Source of the DNA: Emcibacter sp.
GTDB taxonomy: Bacteria > Pseudomonadota > Alphaproteobacteria > Sphingomonadales > Emcibacteraceae
Assembly: GCA_027019205.1 (NCBI GenBank)
Contig: JALUWZ010000141.1
Span: forward strand, 1-39,851
Reading direction: 5' to 3'
DNA length: 39,851 nucleotides
Shown here piece by piece: positions 30,835 to 39,851 of this stretch. The first letter of the stretch is position 1. Each line of letters opens with the position of its first letter. Made by a program: the position numbers and the translations under genes. A model generated the notes under the pieces. The model searched no databases. It was not told the origin of the DNA and worked only from the letters and a program-made list of their open reading frames with translations.

Positions 30835-31565
30835 TAGCGCAGCAGAAGGAGCCACCACAACAAAAGGCCGGTGAAGAAAGCTGGTTGATCATTTTTGCCG
30901 ACCTCCTGTCGCTGTTGCTGACATTCTTTGTCCTGATGTTCTCGATGAGTTCGGTTCAGGTCTCCCAATGGGAAGCGGCAGTCAAATCCCTGAGTGAAAA
31001 TCTGAACCGGAGCCAGGCGCAGATACAACAGGAAGACTGGCATAATATTGAAGCGGCCCTGGTTCCGGAAAAGGAGGCCCTCAGCCTGCCTTATCTGAAA
31101 AGAATATTGGAGGACAAGCTGCAATATGATCCTATTCTGCGGCGCAGCAGTGTCAGGCTGCTGGATGACCGGCTGGCGATTACCCTGCCCGCAGACCTGA
31201 TTTTTGAAAAAGGCCAGTCGGAATTTTCGCGGGATGCCTATAAATCCATGCGGGAACTCGGGGCCTCCCTTCAGTCGATTGAAAATAAAATTACCGTCGT
31301 TGGTCACACGGACCCGGAGCCGACAAGCGGCAGATTTTATCCGACCAACTGGGAATTATCACTGGTCCGGGCCTTGTCGGTTGCCCGGCTGATCAAACAG
31401 GCCGGTTATACCCGTCATATTGAGATATTCGGCGATGGCCCGTCACGTTTTGATGAACTTGACAAGAGCATTCCCCTGAATGAACGCTATATTCTGGCCC
31501 GGCGTGTCGATATACTGATCTATCGTGAAGACAGTGATCAGACAAGAACGGGATCGGGACAATGA
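30831..31565 (+). CDS. motB: MotB, stator protein with OmpA domain
   Basis: The protein has 244 residues. The single helix WLIIFADLLSLLLTFFVLMF has the invariant proton-carrying D24. The helix is followed by a plug/linker region and an OmpA-like peptidoglycan-binding domain (about 120-235) with ITLPADLIFEKGQSEF, VVGHTDPEP, NWELSLVRALSVARLI and ARRVDILIY. MotB pairs with MotA to conduct protons and anchors to the cell wall. No motA lies in the window. AGGGGAAG precedes the ATG, which overlaps the stop of the preceding MotB-like gene. Confidence 0.9.
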   Translation: MIAQQKEPPQQKAGEESWLIIFADLLSLLLTFFVLMFSMSSVQVSQWEAAVKSLSENLNRSQAQIQQEDWHNIEAALVPEKEALSLPYLKRILEDKLQYDPILRRSSVRLLDDRLAITLPADLIFEKGQSEFSRDAYKSMRELGASLQSIENKITVVGHTDPEPTSGRFYPTNWELSLVRALSVARLIKQAGYTRHIEIFGDGPSRFDELDKSIPLNERYILARRVDILIYREDSDQTRTGSGQ

Positions 31566-31566
31566 T

Positions 31567-34479
31567 ATGACCAGTCGTGGCAAAAAACCGGGCCGTCATC
31601 CTGTGAGGGCAGCATGGGCTGTTCTCTGGATATTTCTCCTGATATTGCAAATTCCGCTGCCCGCCTTTGCCCGGCAGACGGTCGTGGTCCGTTCCGGCGA
31701 TCATCCAACCTTCAGCAGGCTGGTTTTTGACTGGCAGGAGCAGGTTTCCTACAAGGCGAGAATTGTCGGTGACAGGCTTGAAATTACCTTTGACAAGGCA
31801 AGTATCCCGCAATGGGGTAATCTTTCGCGCGAGCCAATGGCCTATCTGGCGGACCCGGCCTACCGGATTGACGGCGACAGGCTTATTGTCAGTTTCAGGC
31901 TGGTAAAGCCGGGCCGGTTAAAGGAAGCCCGCTATGGCTCCAAAATTGCTTTTGATATTGTTGGAACCGGTGATATTGTTGGCACGGGGGAGGCCCCGGC
32001 GGTGAAATCCGCCCCTCTGGAAACGCCGGTGGCGGACCAGCCAGCTGAAACGGCGGCTGTGACCCGGAGCCAACTGGATAACAGCAGCGACCTGAAGCTC
32101 GGGGTTCGACGCACATGGGATAAGTTAAGCCTGGATTTCCCGTGGAAAGGCGAGGTGCCTGCGGCAGTCTTTATCCGCTATAACCATCTATGGGTTGTTT
32201 TTGACGGCAAGAAAAATATTGATCAAAGCGCCCTTGTATCTTTTTATGGCCAGCGGATTTTATCGGCGCAGCAGATTGACAACCCGTCCGCGACCATCCT
32301 GATGTATGAGGTGGTGCCGGGGCAGAATGTCATGGTTCACAAGGTTGGCTCTGAATGGTATGTTGACCTGAAGAACGGCCCGACCCCGCCCGCTATACCA
32401 ATTCAGAGCAGCTCCTTGCGGGTGACGGGAAAGAAGGGGGAAAGTTTCTTCTATTCGGTGGAAGATACCGGGCCGGTTATTCTGCTGAAAGACCCCGATA
32501 TTGGCGATGAAATCGCCGTCGTTCCGGTTATGACGCCCTCGCAGGGTGTCGCGCAGTCGCGGAAATTTGCCGAGTTTCACTCTCTGGCCACCGCACAGGG
32601 TATCGCAGTTGCCCTGATTGCGGATGATGTCAAACTGGATAAATATAACGAAGGAATCAGTGTTTCGGCCTCGAATGGTCTGGCCCTTACCCGCAACCGT
32701 TTTTCAAAAACCGTCGGATTGTCGGCGGCTTCCGGGCAGGAAATGGCAGACGGCGGGAAACTTGTGGATTTCACCCGCTGGGCACGGGGGCCGCTTGATA
32801 CAGGTGACTATTATGCCAACAAGCATGAATTGCTGTACCGGCTGTCCAATTCGACCGACGCCAACCGGGATGCCGCCCGGTGGAAGCTTGCCAGATTCTA
32901 TCTGGCCAATGGGCGGGAAAGGGAAGCTTACGGCGTCCTGAAGGTGATGCAGGAGGGCGAGCCGGGATTGGTAAACAGTCCTGAATTCCGCATGGTTCTG
33001 GCCATTGACAATATTCTGATGCGACGGTTTGAGGAAGGGGTCAAGCTGCTGCATTTCAAGAGTTTCCCGGCGGAAAAGGATGTTTTTTTATGGCGGTCTG
33101 TGGCCAATGACGCGCTGGGTAATTACGCCCGCGCCTTTGCGGATTATAAAAAGGGATCGGCTATTCTGTCCTCTTATGAACCGGACAGGCAGAAGTATTT
33201 TCTGTTTGCGGCCACCCATGCCGCTTATGAAATGGCCGACAGGGACTTTGTCGAATTCAGCCTGTCCCTGCTGGAAGACCTGCCCCTGACGGCGGCGGAA
33301 ATGACCGAGGTGGAATATTGGCGTGCCGTGCTTGAGCGCGATAATGGTGACGTGAAAAAGGCCCGAGAATCGCTTGAAAGCATCGTCAAGGCAGGGGTCA
33401 GGCAAACAGCCGCCCGGGCAAAGTTTGATCTGATCAATATGAATTTGAAGGATAAAAAAATAACAATACCGGAGGCAATTGACCAGTTTGAGAAACTGCG
33501 CTTTGCCTGGCGCGGCGATGATTTCGAGCTGGAGTTACTCTCCCGGCTCGGTGATCTTTATGTTCAGGAAAAAGAATATAATACCGGGCTGCAGACCCTG
33601 AAACTTGCGGTGACCTTCTTCAGGGATTCAAAAAAGACCGCTGAACTGACCCGGCAGATGAGCCGGATATATAGTGATCTGTTCCTGAAAGGCGGGGCAG
33701 ATGACCTGGACCCGGTCAAGGCCGTGGCGTTATATTCTCAATTCCGGGAACTTATTCCGCTCGGCAAGGACGGGGATAATATGACCCGGCGGCTGGCGGA
33801 CCGGCTGGTCTCTCTTGACCTGCTGGACGAGGCGGCGGCGCTGTTGAAACATCAGGTTAAATTCCGTCTCAAGGGCGGGGCGCAGTCGGTGGTTGCCAGC
33901 CGCCTTGCGATGATCTATCTGCTGGATTCAAAGCCGGAGAAAGCCCTGAAAATACTGCGGGCCACCCGGGATTCACAAATTCCGGATGACGTTCAGGACC
34001 GCCGCCGGATGATTGAGGCCCGGGCCTTGATCGAACTTGGCCGCTATGAGGAGGCAGAGGTTCTGATTGAAGAATACAAGACGCCCGAAGCCGAGGATAT
34101 GCGCTCCGACATATACTGGAAATCAAAAAACTGGGATAAATATATCAGCCATGAAACCCGGATGCTGGGACAGCGCTACAAGGATGATACGCCGTTGACG
34201 CCAAAGGAACGCCTGTCAGTGCTGCGTCTGTCTCTGGCTTATGTCATCAAACAGGACAAGCCGGGGGTAATTGCCCTGCGCGCTCATTACAAGAGCCATA
34301 TGGATAATGGAATATACGGCGATAGTTTTGATGTTATCACCGCCCCGAGGATGCGGACGGACCAGGACCCGCGCCGTCTGATCAAATCCATCGCCAGCGT
34401 GGCCCAGCTGAAGACATTCATGCAGTCCTACAAGGCCGAATTCGAGAAAGGGGCTGCCCCGAACCAGACTCAGCGATAA
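31567..34479 (+). CDS. Large secreted protein with AMIN-like domain and TPR/helical repeats
   Basis: The protein has 970 residues from ATG 31567, 1 bp after motB. A signal peptide (AAWAVLWIFLLILQIPLPAFA) is predicted to be cut after A35. Residues 37-135 look like an AMIN domain (VVVRSGDHPTFSRLVFDW and IAFDIVGTGDIV), a fold that binds peptidoglycan in AmiC and PilQ. From about 400 to 930 the sequence is a chain of TPR-like helical hairpins (YRLSNSTDANRDAARWKLAR and ARALIELGRYEEAEVLIEEY). It is therefore a periplasmic scaffold, and its operon implies a flagellar motor role. It is a candidate client of the MotE-like protein. Its stop overlaps the convergent phaC stop by 10 bp. Confidence 0.75.
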   Translation: MTSRGKKPGRHPVRAAWAVLWIFLLILQIPLPAFARQTVVVRSGDHPTFSRLVFDWQEQVSYKARIVGDRLEITFDKASIPQWGNLSREPMAYLADPAYRIDGDRLIVSFRLVKPGRLKEARYGSKIAFDIVGTGDIVGTGEAPAVKSAPLETPVADQPAETAAVTRSQLDNSSDLKLGVRRTWDKLSLDFPWKGEVPAAVFIRYNHLWVVFDGKKNIDQSALVSFYGQRILSAQQIDNPSATILMYEVVPGQNVMVHKVGSEWYVDLKNGPTPPAIPIQSSSLRVTGKKGESFFYSVEDTGPVILLKDPDIGDEIAVVPVMTPSQGVAQSRKFAEFHSLATAQGIAVALIADDVKLDKYNEGISVSASNGLALTRNRFSKTVGLSAASGQEMADGGKLVDFTRWARGPLDTGDYYANKHELLYRLSNSTDANRDAARWKLARFYLANGREREAYGVLKVMQEGEPGLVNSPEFRMVLAIDNILMRRFEEGVKLLHFKSFPAEKDVFLWRSVANDALGNYARAFADYKKGSAILSSYEPDRQKYFLFAATHAAYEMADRDFVEFSLSLLEDLPLTAAEMTEVEYWRAVLERDNGDVKKARESLESIVKAGVRQTAARAKFDLINMNLKDKKITIPEAIDQFEKLRFAWRGDDFELELLSRLGDLYVQEKEYNTGLQTLKLAVTFFRDSKKTAELTRQMSRIYSDLFLKGGADDLDPVKAVALYSQFRELIPLGKDGDNMTRRLADRLVSLDLLDEAAALLKHQVKFRLKGGAQSVVASRLAMIYLLDSKPEKALKILRATRDSQIPDDVQDRRRMIEARALIELGRYEEAEVLIEEYKTPEAEDMRSDIYWKSKNWDKYISHETRMLGQRYKDDTPLTPKERLSVLRLSLAYVIKQDKPGVIALRAHYKSHMDNGIYGDSFDVITAPRMRTDQDPRRLIKSIASVAQLKTFMQSYKAEFEKGAAPNQTQR

Positions 34480-36266
34480 CGGGTTTTCACATAATTGCCC
34501 GGGGCGTCCTCAAGGGCCTTTAACGGGCCGTCGCCGGGGATTCTGGCAGCGACTTTCGGGCCGGATTTCAGCCTGAGCCATTTATGCCAGTCATCCCACC
34601 ATGAGCCGGGTTTGCTGGTGGCCCCTTCAAGCCATTCCGACGCATCACGGGGCAAATCATCATTAAGCCAGTGATTATATTTATGGGCGGACGGCGGGTT
34701 AACCACCCCGGCAATATGTCCGGAGCCTGCGAGCATAAATCTTTTCGGGCCGGAAAAATGCCATACGTCCTTGTAAACCGACATCCACGGGCAGATATGG
34801 TCGGTGCGGGCCGCCTGAATATAGGTCGGAATATCAATCTTTGTCAGGTCGAGCGGCGTATCATTCAGGATGATTTTCCCCGGTTTGACCAGATTATTAT
34901 GCAGATACATTTCCTTGAGATACTGGCTGTGGCAGGCCCGGGTCAGCCGGGTATGGTCACCATTCCAATAGAGCAGGTCAAAGGGGAAGGGATCTCTGCC
35001 TTTCAGATAATTATTGATGACAAATGACCATATAAGGTCATTGGACCGCAGCATATTGAAGGTATTGGACATGGTTTTGCCATCAAGGAAACCATGCTTT
35101 TCCATGGTCTGTTCCATATCTTTCATCTGTTTTTCATCAACGAAAATGGTCAGTTCCCCGGCCTCGCTGAAATCAACCTGTGTCACCAGAAAAGTTGAAC
35201 AGTCAATCTGGTCAAGCGTATCCTTTGCCGCAAGATGCGCGAGTGTGCTGGCAAGCAGGGTGCCACCGATACAATAGCCGACGGTATTGATCTTTTTCTC
35301 CCCCGTGGCCTGTTTGACCATGTCAATGGCGGTCAGGGTGCCAAGGCGCATATAGTCGCCGAAATCAAGGTCTGCCATACTCTTGTCCGGATTGCGCCAT
35401 GATATGATAAATACGCTATAGCCCTTGTCAGTCAGCCACCTGACCAGCGAATTTTCCGGACGCAGGTCAAGGATATAGAATTTATTGATCCATGGCGGCA
35501 CAATCAGCAGCGGCTTCTTATATTGTTTTTCCGTTGTCGGGGCATACTGGATAAGCTCAATCAGCTCGTTACGGAAGATCACCTTGCCCGGGGTGGTGGC
35601 AATATTGCGCCCTGGCTCGAATTTCTCGTCATCGGTCATTTTGACGGTAAATTTACCGCTTTCCGGGTTATAATCGCGCAGGATATTTTCAAAACCCTTC
35701 ACCAGATTCTTGCCCTGACTGTCGATGGTTTCGCGGATAACCTCCGGGTTGGTCAGGGCAAAATTCGTTGGTGACATGGCGTCAATAAATTGCCGGGTAA
35801 AGAAATTTTTCTTGGCTTTTTCGTGAGTATTTTCCGCCGGGATGTCATTCACGGCATCGGCAAGCCAGTCGGATGTCAGCAGGTAGGACTGGCGGATAAA
35901 GTCAAATATCTGGTTCTCCTGCCATTCCCTGTCCTTGAATCTCTTGTCTTTGGGGTCAGGTTCTATCACAGGCTTTACCGTATCATCGCCCATCATTTTG
36001 CGCGATGCATTCTGCCACAGGGTCATGTAATTCTGCCACAGGTCCATCTGTTTTTCTACCAGCTGTTCGGGATGGGTGGCGTAATATCGCGACAGTTCAA
36101 GCAGGGTTTCACCGATATGCATGGGGTCGGATTCAATATCGGACACCCGGTCATTCTGTTCTTCCAGAAAGTCATGGGCCATTTTCTGAAATTCTGCTGT
36201 CATTTCCGTGATATTTTTCATAATATTTTCCGGAATCTGTTCAAATTCAGATTTTTCGTCGCTCAT
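34470..36266 (-). CDS. phaC: PhaC, class I polyhydroxyalkanoate synthase
   Basis: The protein has 598 residues. The catalytic Cys lies in the lipase-box-like GYCIGG (C332), with Asp in ARTDHICPW (D489) and His in GSGHIAG (H517). LIVPPWINKFYILDLRPENS and SWRNPDKSMADLDFGDY are conserved in class I synthases. It polymerises 3-hydroxyacyl-CoA into storage polyester on granules. It is unrelated to the flagellar genes and convergent with the large secreted-protein gene. No phaAB genes lie next to it. The start has AGGTC and GGAG within 15 bases upstream. Confidence 0.97.
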   Translation of the reverse strand: MSDEKSEFEQIPENIMKNITEMTAEFQKMAHDFLEEQNDRVSDIESDPMHIGETLLELSRYYATHPEQLVEKQMDLWQNYMTLWQNASRKMMGDDTVKPVIEPDPKDKRFKDREWQENQIFDFIRQSYLLTSDWLADAVNDIPAENTHEKAKKNFFTRQFIDAMSPTNFALTNPEVIRETIDSQGKNLVKGFENILRDYNPESGKFTVKMTDDEKFEPGRNIATTPGKVIFRNELIELIQYAPTTEKQYKKPLLIVPPWINKFYILDLRPENSLVRWLTDKGYSVFIISWRNPDKSMADLDFGDYMRLGTLTAIDMVKQATGEKKINTVGYCIGGTLLASTLAHLAAKDTLDQIDCSTFLVTQVDFSEAGELTIFVDEKQMKDMEQTMEKHGFLDGKTMSNTFNMLRSNDLIWSFVINNYLKGRDPFPFDLLYWNGDHTRLTRACHSQYLKEMYLHNNLVKPGKIILNDTPLDLTKIDIPTYIQAARTDHICPWMSVYKDVWHFSGPKRFMLAGSGHIAGVVNPPSAHKYNHWLNDDLPRDASEWLEGATSKPGSWWDDWHKWLRLKSGPKVAARIPGDGPLKALEDAPGNYVKTRYR

Positions 36267-36390
36267 GACCTGTTCTCCATTACCTTTATAGGAGTCTAGT
36301 GTGACAAACCGGTGAAGTAAACGGGATAATTTTTACCGAAACAGGGAAAAAGGCATTTTCCTTTAGTATCGACAGTTGGTATAACGACCC

Positions 36391-36419
36391 GGCTGGAGTC
36401 CCCGGTCTGTCGGGGAGCC
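36391..36419 (+). promoter_or_regulatory. Hairpin in the alaC leader
   Basis: CCCCG (36400-36404) pairs with CGGGG (36411-36415) around 6 bases. An outer GGCT/AGCC pair can extend the stem around a one-sided 5-base bulge. It ends 23 bp before the alaC start. No T-run follows. It may be a leader structure of the alaC-hom transcript. Confidence 0.4.
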
Positions 36420-36442
36420 AAGGTCACACACAAGAGGAAAAG

Positions 36443-37660
36443 ATGGAAAAGGATTTTTACCGCATCAAAAGACTGCCCCCTTATGTTTTTGCCGAAGTCA
36501 ATGCCATGAAGGCGGCGGAACGGGCCGCAGGGGCGGATATTATTGATTTCGGTATGGGCAATCCTGATCTGGTGCCGCCGCAGCATGTCATGGACAAGCT
36601 GACCGAAACCCTGAAGAATCCCAAGGTGCATCGCTATTCAACCTCGCGCGGTATTCCCGGGCTGCGCAAGGCGCTCTGTGCCTATTACGACCGGCGATTC
36701 AATGTTGATATTGATCCGGAAACAGAGAGCATCGTCACCCTCGGCTCCAAAGAGGGCCTCGCCAACCTGGCCCAGGCCATCACGGCGCCGGGCGATGTTA
36801 TTCTGGTGCCGAACCCGAGCTACCCCATTCATCATTTCGGTTTTATCATCGCCGGGGCCACTATCCGCCATTTGCCGGTTGGCACCGGACAGGATTTTAT
36901 GGAGGAACTGGCCAACGCGGTCAAACATTCCATTCCAAAGCCGACGGCGCTGGTGATCAATTTTCCGTCAAACCCGACGGCACAGGTGGTTGATCTCGAT
37001 TTCTATCAGGAAATAGTTGATTTCGCCCGCAAGCATAAAATCTATATCCTGTCGGACCTTGCCTATGCGGAAATATATTTTGACGGCACGCCGCCGCCGT
37101 CCATCCTGCAGGTGCCCGGGGCAAAGGATGTGGCGATCGAATTCACCTCGCTCAGCAAGACCTATTCCATGGCCGGGTGGCGCATGGGATTTGCGGTCGG
37201 CAACCGTGATCTGATCGCGGCGCTCACCCGGATGAAATCCTATGTTGATTACGGGGCCTTTACGCCGATTCAGGTGGCGGCCACGGCGGCGCTCAACGGG
37301 CCACAGGACTATATTGATTATGCCCGCAGGGTCTATAAATCGCGTCGGGATGTGCTGATCCGGGGGCTTGGGGATGCCGGCTGGGACATTCCCTCGCCTG
37401 CGGCAACCATGTTTGCCTGGGGCAGAATTCCGGAAATCTGGCGCGATCTCGGCTCAATGGAATTCACCAAGCAGCTGTTGAAACATGCCCATGTTGCGGT
37501 ATCCCCCGGTGAAGGCTTCGGTGAATATGGCGAGGGGTTTGTCCGCATCGCCATGGTGGAAAATGAACAGCGCATCCGTCAGGCGATCCGCAATATCAAA
37601 AAATTCATGACCGACAGCCCGAGATTAATAGCCCGGATTACAGAAGGAATAAACCCGTGA
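36443..37660 (+). CDS. alaC: AlaC-type aminotransferase (alanine transaminase)
   Basis: The protein has 405 residues, of the class I/II aminotransferase fold. It opens YRIKRLPPYVFAEVNAMKAA and contains DIIDFGMGNPD, YSTSRGIPGLRKAL, TLGSKEGLANL, VPNPSYPIHHFGFIIAG and the PLP lysine K239 in SLSKTYSMAGWRMGF. The motifs match E. coli AlaC closely along the whole length. AlaC transfers amino groups between alanine or glutamate and 2-oxo acids. It is placed just before hom, an order I associate with alphaproteobacteria, and overlaps it by 4 bp. GAGGAAAAG precedes the ATG. Confidence 0.92.
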   Translation: MEKDFYRIKRLPPYVFAEVNAMKAAERAAGADIIDFGMGNPDLVPPQHVMDKLTETLKNPKVHRYSTSRGIPGLRKALCAYYDRRFNVDIDPETESIVTLGSKEGLANLAQAITAPGDVILVPNPSYPIHHFGFIIAGATIRHLPVGTGQDFMEELANAVKHSIPKPTALVINFPSNPTAQVVDLDFYQEIVDFARKHKIYILSDLAYAEIYFDGTPPPSILQVPGAKDVAIEFTSLSKTYSMAGWRMGFAVGNRDLIAALTRMKSYVDYGAFTPIQVAATAALNGPQDYIDYARRVYKSRRDVLIRGLGDAGWDIPSPAATMFAWGRIPEIWRDLGSMEFTKQLLKHAHVAVSPGEGFGEYGEGFVRIAMVENEQRIRQAIRNIKKFMTDSPRLIARITEGINP

Positions 37661-38949
37661 GCAAACCACTTAAAATAGCCATCGCCGGGCTTGGTACGGT
37701 CGGGGTCGGGGTGATCAAAATTCTGGAAAGCCACCGGGAGATGATCGCGGCGCGCGCCGGACGTCCGGTGGAAATTATCGCCGTTTCCGCCAGTAATCGC
37801 AGCCGCGCGCGCGGGATAGATATTTCCGCCTATGACTGGGTTGACAATGTCCTCGATTTTACCACACGGGACGATGTGGACATCATTGTTGAACTGATTG
37901 GCGGCTCTGATGGCATTGCCCATGCCCTTGCCCGGCAGGCACTGGACCGGGGAAAATCCTTTGTCACCGCCAACAAGGCGCTGATTGCCCATCATGGCAA
38001 TGAACTGGCGGAATGTGCCGGGAAACAGCAGCTTGCCCTGCGCTTTGAGGCTGCGGTAGCCGGAGGCATTCCGATCATAAAATCCCTTGGCGAGGGGCTG
38101 GCGGCCAACCGGCTCAACAAGGTGTATGGCATCCTGAACGGGACAACAAATTATATGCTGACCCAGATGGAGGCGACGGGCCGGGATTACGGGGAAATTC
38201 TCGAAGAGACCAAGCTTCTCGGCTATCTTGAGGCCGACCCGTCGCTTGATCTCGACGGTATTGACGCCGCTCACAAGCTGACGATCCTCAGCACGGTCGC
38301 TTTCGGGGTCAAGGCAAATTTTGACGATGTCTATACCGAAGGCATCCGCCGCATCAAGCTGGTCGATATTGAATATGCGAAAGAGCTGGGCTACCGGATA
38401 AAGCTGCTCGGCATTGCCAGCCTTGCGAAAGCCGGACTGGAACAGCGGGTTCATCCCTGTCTGGTGCCGAATTCCGCGCCGATAGCCCATGTGGATGACG
38501 GCTTTAATGCCATCGTGGTTGACGGGGATTTTATTGACCGGACCTTCTATGAGGGGCGCGGCGCGGGGGAAGGCCCGACCGCCTCTGCGGTGGTGGCGGA
38601 TATTATTGATATCGCCCGTGGCCATCATGGTCCGGCATTTTTTGTTCCGGCCCGTGCCATGCAGGAAGTGGCGCTGATCAGCATGTCTGACCGGGTTGGC
38701 CCTTATTATATCCGCCTTCATGTCGAGGAACAGCCCGGGGTGATTGCCGATATTACCGCCGCCCTCAGGGATCAGGATGTCTCGCTCCATGTTATGCTGC
38801 AAAAGGGCAGCGAACAGGATGGCAGCGTTTATGTCGTCATGGTAACCCATGATACCCGTGAACAGAAATTAATGAATGCCATGAACCAGATCAATGCATT
38901 ATCCTCGGTAATTGATAAAGCTCTGGCAATCCGCATAGAGAATTTGTAA
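37657..38949 (+). CDS. hom: Homoserine dehydrogenase with ACT domain
   Basis: The protein has 430 residues, starting at GTG 37657 inside the alaC stop (GTGA overlap), with AAGGA upstream. The NAD(P)-binding motif is IAGLGTVGVGVIKIL. ANKALIA, EAAVAGGIPIIKSLGEGL and YGILNGTTNYML are the catalytic-domain signatures. EADPSLDLDGIDAAHKL gives the metal and substrate contacts. The C-terminal 80 residues (YYIRLHVEEQPGVIADITAA) form an ACT domain, so threonine feedback is likely. It makes homoserine for threonine and methionine synthesis. Confidence 0.96.
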   Translation: MSKPLKIAIAGLGTVGVGVIKILESHREMIAARAGRPVEIIAVSASNRSRARGIDISAYDWVDNVLDFTTRDDVDIIVELIGGSDGIAHALARQALDRGKSFVTANKALIAHHGNELAECAGKQQLALRFEAAVAGGIPIIKSLGEGLAANRLNKVYGILNGTTNYMLTQMEATGRDYGEILEETKLLGYLEADPSLDLDGIDAAHKLTILSTVAFGVKANFDDVYTEGIRRIKLVDIEYAKELGYRIKLLGIASLAKAGLEQRVHPCLVPNSAPIAHVDDGFNAIVVDGDFIDRTFYEGRGAGEGPTASAVVADIIDIARGHHGPAFFVPARAMQEVALISMSDRVGPYYIRLHVEEQPGVIADITAALRDQDVSLHVMLQKGSEQDGSVYVVMVTHDTREQKLMNAMNQINALSSVIDKALAIRIENL

Positions 38950-38996
38950 AAGAAATACAGATTAATTTTAAAAATCATAACATAAGGAAAAAAGGA

Positions 38997-39851
38997 ATGT
39001 CCTTTGAATCGAATCTGGATCGTCTGCTTGTACTGGATCTTGTACGGGTGACGGAGGCGGCGGCGGTCTCCGCAGCCAAACTTGTCGGCAAGGGCGATGA
39101 GAAGGCGGCGGATGCGGCGGCGGTTGACGCCATGCGGGCGGCGCTCAATAAAATGGATATTCAGGGCCGCGTCGTAATCGGCGAAGGCGAGAGGGACGAG
39201 GCGCCGATGCTGTTTATCGGCGAAGAGGTCGGCACCGGCAAAGGCCCACGGGTTGATATTGCCCTTGACCCCCTCGAAGGCACCACGATCGCCGCCAAGG
39301 CGATGCAGAATTCACTGGCGGTAATTGCCATTTCCGAAGAGGGCCATCTGCTGAATGCCCCGGATGTCTATATGGACAAGATTGCCGTCGGGCCGGGTTA
39401 CGACGAAGGTGTCATTGACCTTGACCGGACGCCGACCGAAAATATCAAATCCGTTGCGGCGGCCAAAGGCTGTTCAGTCAATGATATTCTGGTTTGCGTC
39501 CTTGACCGTCCGCGTCATGCGGCGATCATAGAGGAAGTCCGCACCGCCGGGGCGCGGATCAAGCTGATCGGTGACGGTGATGTTGCCGGGGTGATTGATA
39601 CCACCAACCCGGAAACCAGTGTTGATATTTACATGGGATCAGGCGGGGCGCCGGAAGGTGTTCTGGCCGCTGCCGCCCTGCGCTGTATCGGCGGGCAGAT
39701 GCAGGGCCGGTTGATATTCCGCAATGATGATGAGCGGGGTCGCGCCCATAAATGGGGCATTACCGACCTTAACCGGAAATATTCCGCGCTGGAAATGGCC
39801 AGCGGCGATGTGATTTTTGCCGCCTCCGGGGTGACGGATGGCTATCTGCTG
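38997..39851 (+). CDS. glpX: GlpX, class II fructose-1,6-bisphosphatase, 3' end outside window
   Basis: The first 285 codons are present and the frame runs off the right edge. MSFESNLDRLLVLDLVRVTE, GRVVIGEGERDEAPMLFIGE, DIALDPLEGTTIAAKAM and IGDGDVAG are the GlpX metal- and substrate-binding segments. The family is about 320 residues, so roughly 35 are missing. The enzyme removes the 1-phosphate from fructose-1,6-bisphosphate in gluconeogenesis. AAGGA 9 bases upstream fixes the start. It follows hom by 47 bp and probably shares its transcript. Confidence 0.95.
   Translation, partial: MSFESNLDRLLVLDLVRVTEAAAVSAAKLVGKGDEKAADAAAVDAMRAALNKMDIQGRVVIGEGERDEAPMLFIGEEVGTGKGPRVDIALDPLEGTTIAAKAMQNSLAVIAISEEGHLLNAPDVYMDKIAVGPGYDEGVIDLDRTPTENIKSVAAAKGCSVNDILVCVLDRPRHAAIIEEVRTAGARIKLIGDGDVAGVIDTTNPETSVDIYMGSGGAPEGVLAAAALRCIGGQMQGRLIFRNDDERGRAHKWGITDLNRKYSALEMASGDVIFAASGVTDGYLL

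Noticed and set aside
37579..38850. 423-residue minus-strand open frame opposite hom
   Set aside because: hom has full-length family motifs and a coupled start. The antisense frame has none.

Overview
The window reads as the chromosome of a flagellated alphaproteobacterium of moderate GC content. The marker genes are flbT, flaF, fliX, a motE-type gene, a CheZ of the alphaproteobacterial type, short flagellins of about 275 residues, a one-cysteine DksA, and CtrA-like and sigma-54-like promoter sites upstream of flagellar genes. I cannot name the genus. Orders such as Kordiimonadales, Emcibacterales or Rhodospirillales would fit, but that is inference.

Layout. (1) 1-1760: the 3' part of a subtilisin-family protease whose N-terminal region is a long QQAAD[QE]AA octapeptide array; its start lies outside the window. 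(2) 1873-2917: a CheY-like receiver and an Hpt phosphotransfer protein that overlap, with no kinase nearby. (3) 2919-4965, minus strand: a MoxR-type AAA ATPase with its VWA-domain partner. (4) 5034-6728, minus strand: a TPR-glycosyltransferase resembling the flagellin glycosyltransferase FlmG. (5) 6900-9429: flbT, flaF, a flagellin and flaG. (6) 9457-15848: a surface-sugar operon with pseB and pseC, two SpsF-type cytidylyltransferases, a methylase, a Gfo/Idh oxidoreductase and an unrecognised GT-B-like protein. (7) 15805-19482: a GNAT acyltransferase, two tandem flagellins on the minus strand and pseH. (8) 19494-26158: flgI-flgJ-flgN-like and flgF-flgG-flgA-flgH on the minus strand, with fliX and dksA between them on the plus strand. 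(9) 26496-34479: fliL, fliM, a small membrane coiled-coil gene, motE, cheZ, a MotB-like protein lacking the proton-carrying Asp, a normal MotB, and a 970-residue secreted AMIN-like/TPR protein. (10) 34470-39851: phaC (minus), then alaC, hom and a 3'-truncated glpX.

How it fits together. Most of the window builds, decorates and drives a flagellum. PseB, PseC and PseH are three steps of pseudaminic-acid synthesis. The TPR-glycosyltransferase could place the sugar on the Ser/Thr-rich flagellins. FlbT and FlaF are expected to control flagellin mRNA and secretion. Three minus-strand units (flagellin, flgI and flgF) each carry a good sigma-54 -24/-12 element, and each has a near-identical CC[CG]GGCAA-N3-TGC[AC]C palindrome 61-111 bp further upstream. 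This is the arrangement expected for an enhancer-binding regulator such as FlbD, whose partner FliX is encoded here. The flagellin at 7972 instead has a perfect TTAA-N7-TTAAC CtrA box.

The least described parts are the motor block at 28152-34479, the repeat-bearing protease at the left edge, and the sugar cluster that lacks recognisable PseF, PseG and PseI. No tRNA, rRNA, insertion sequence, phage gene or CRISPR array was seen.
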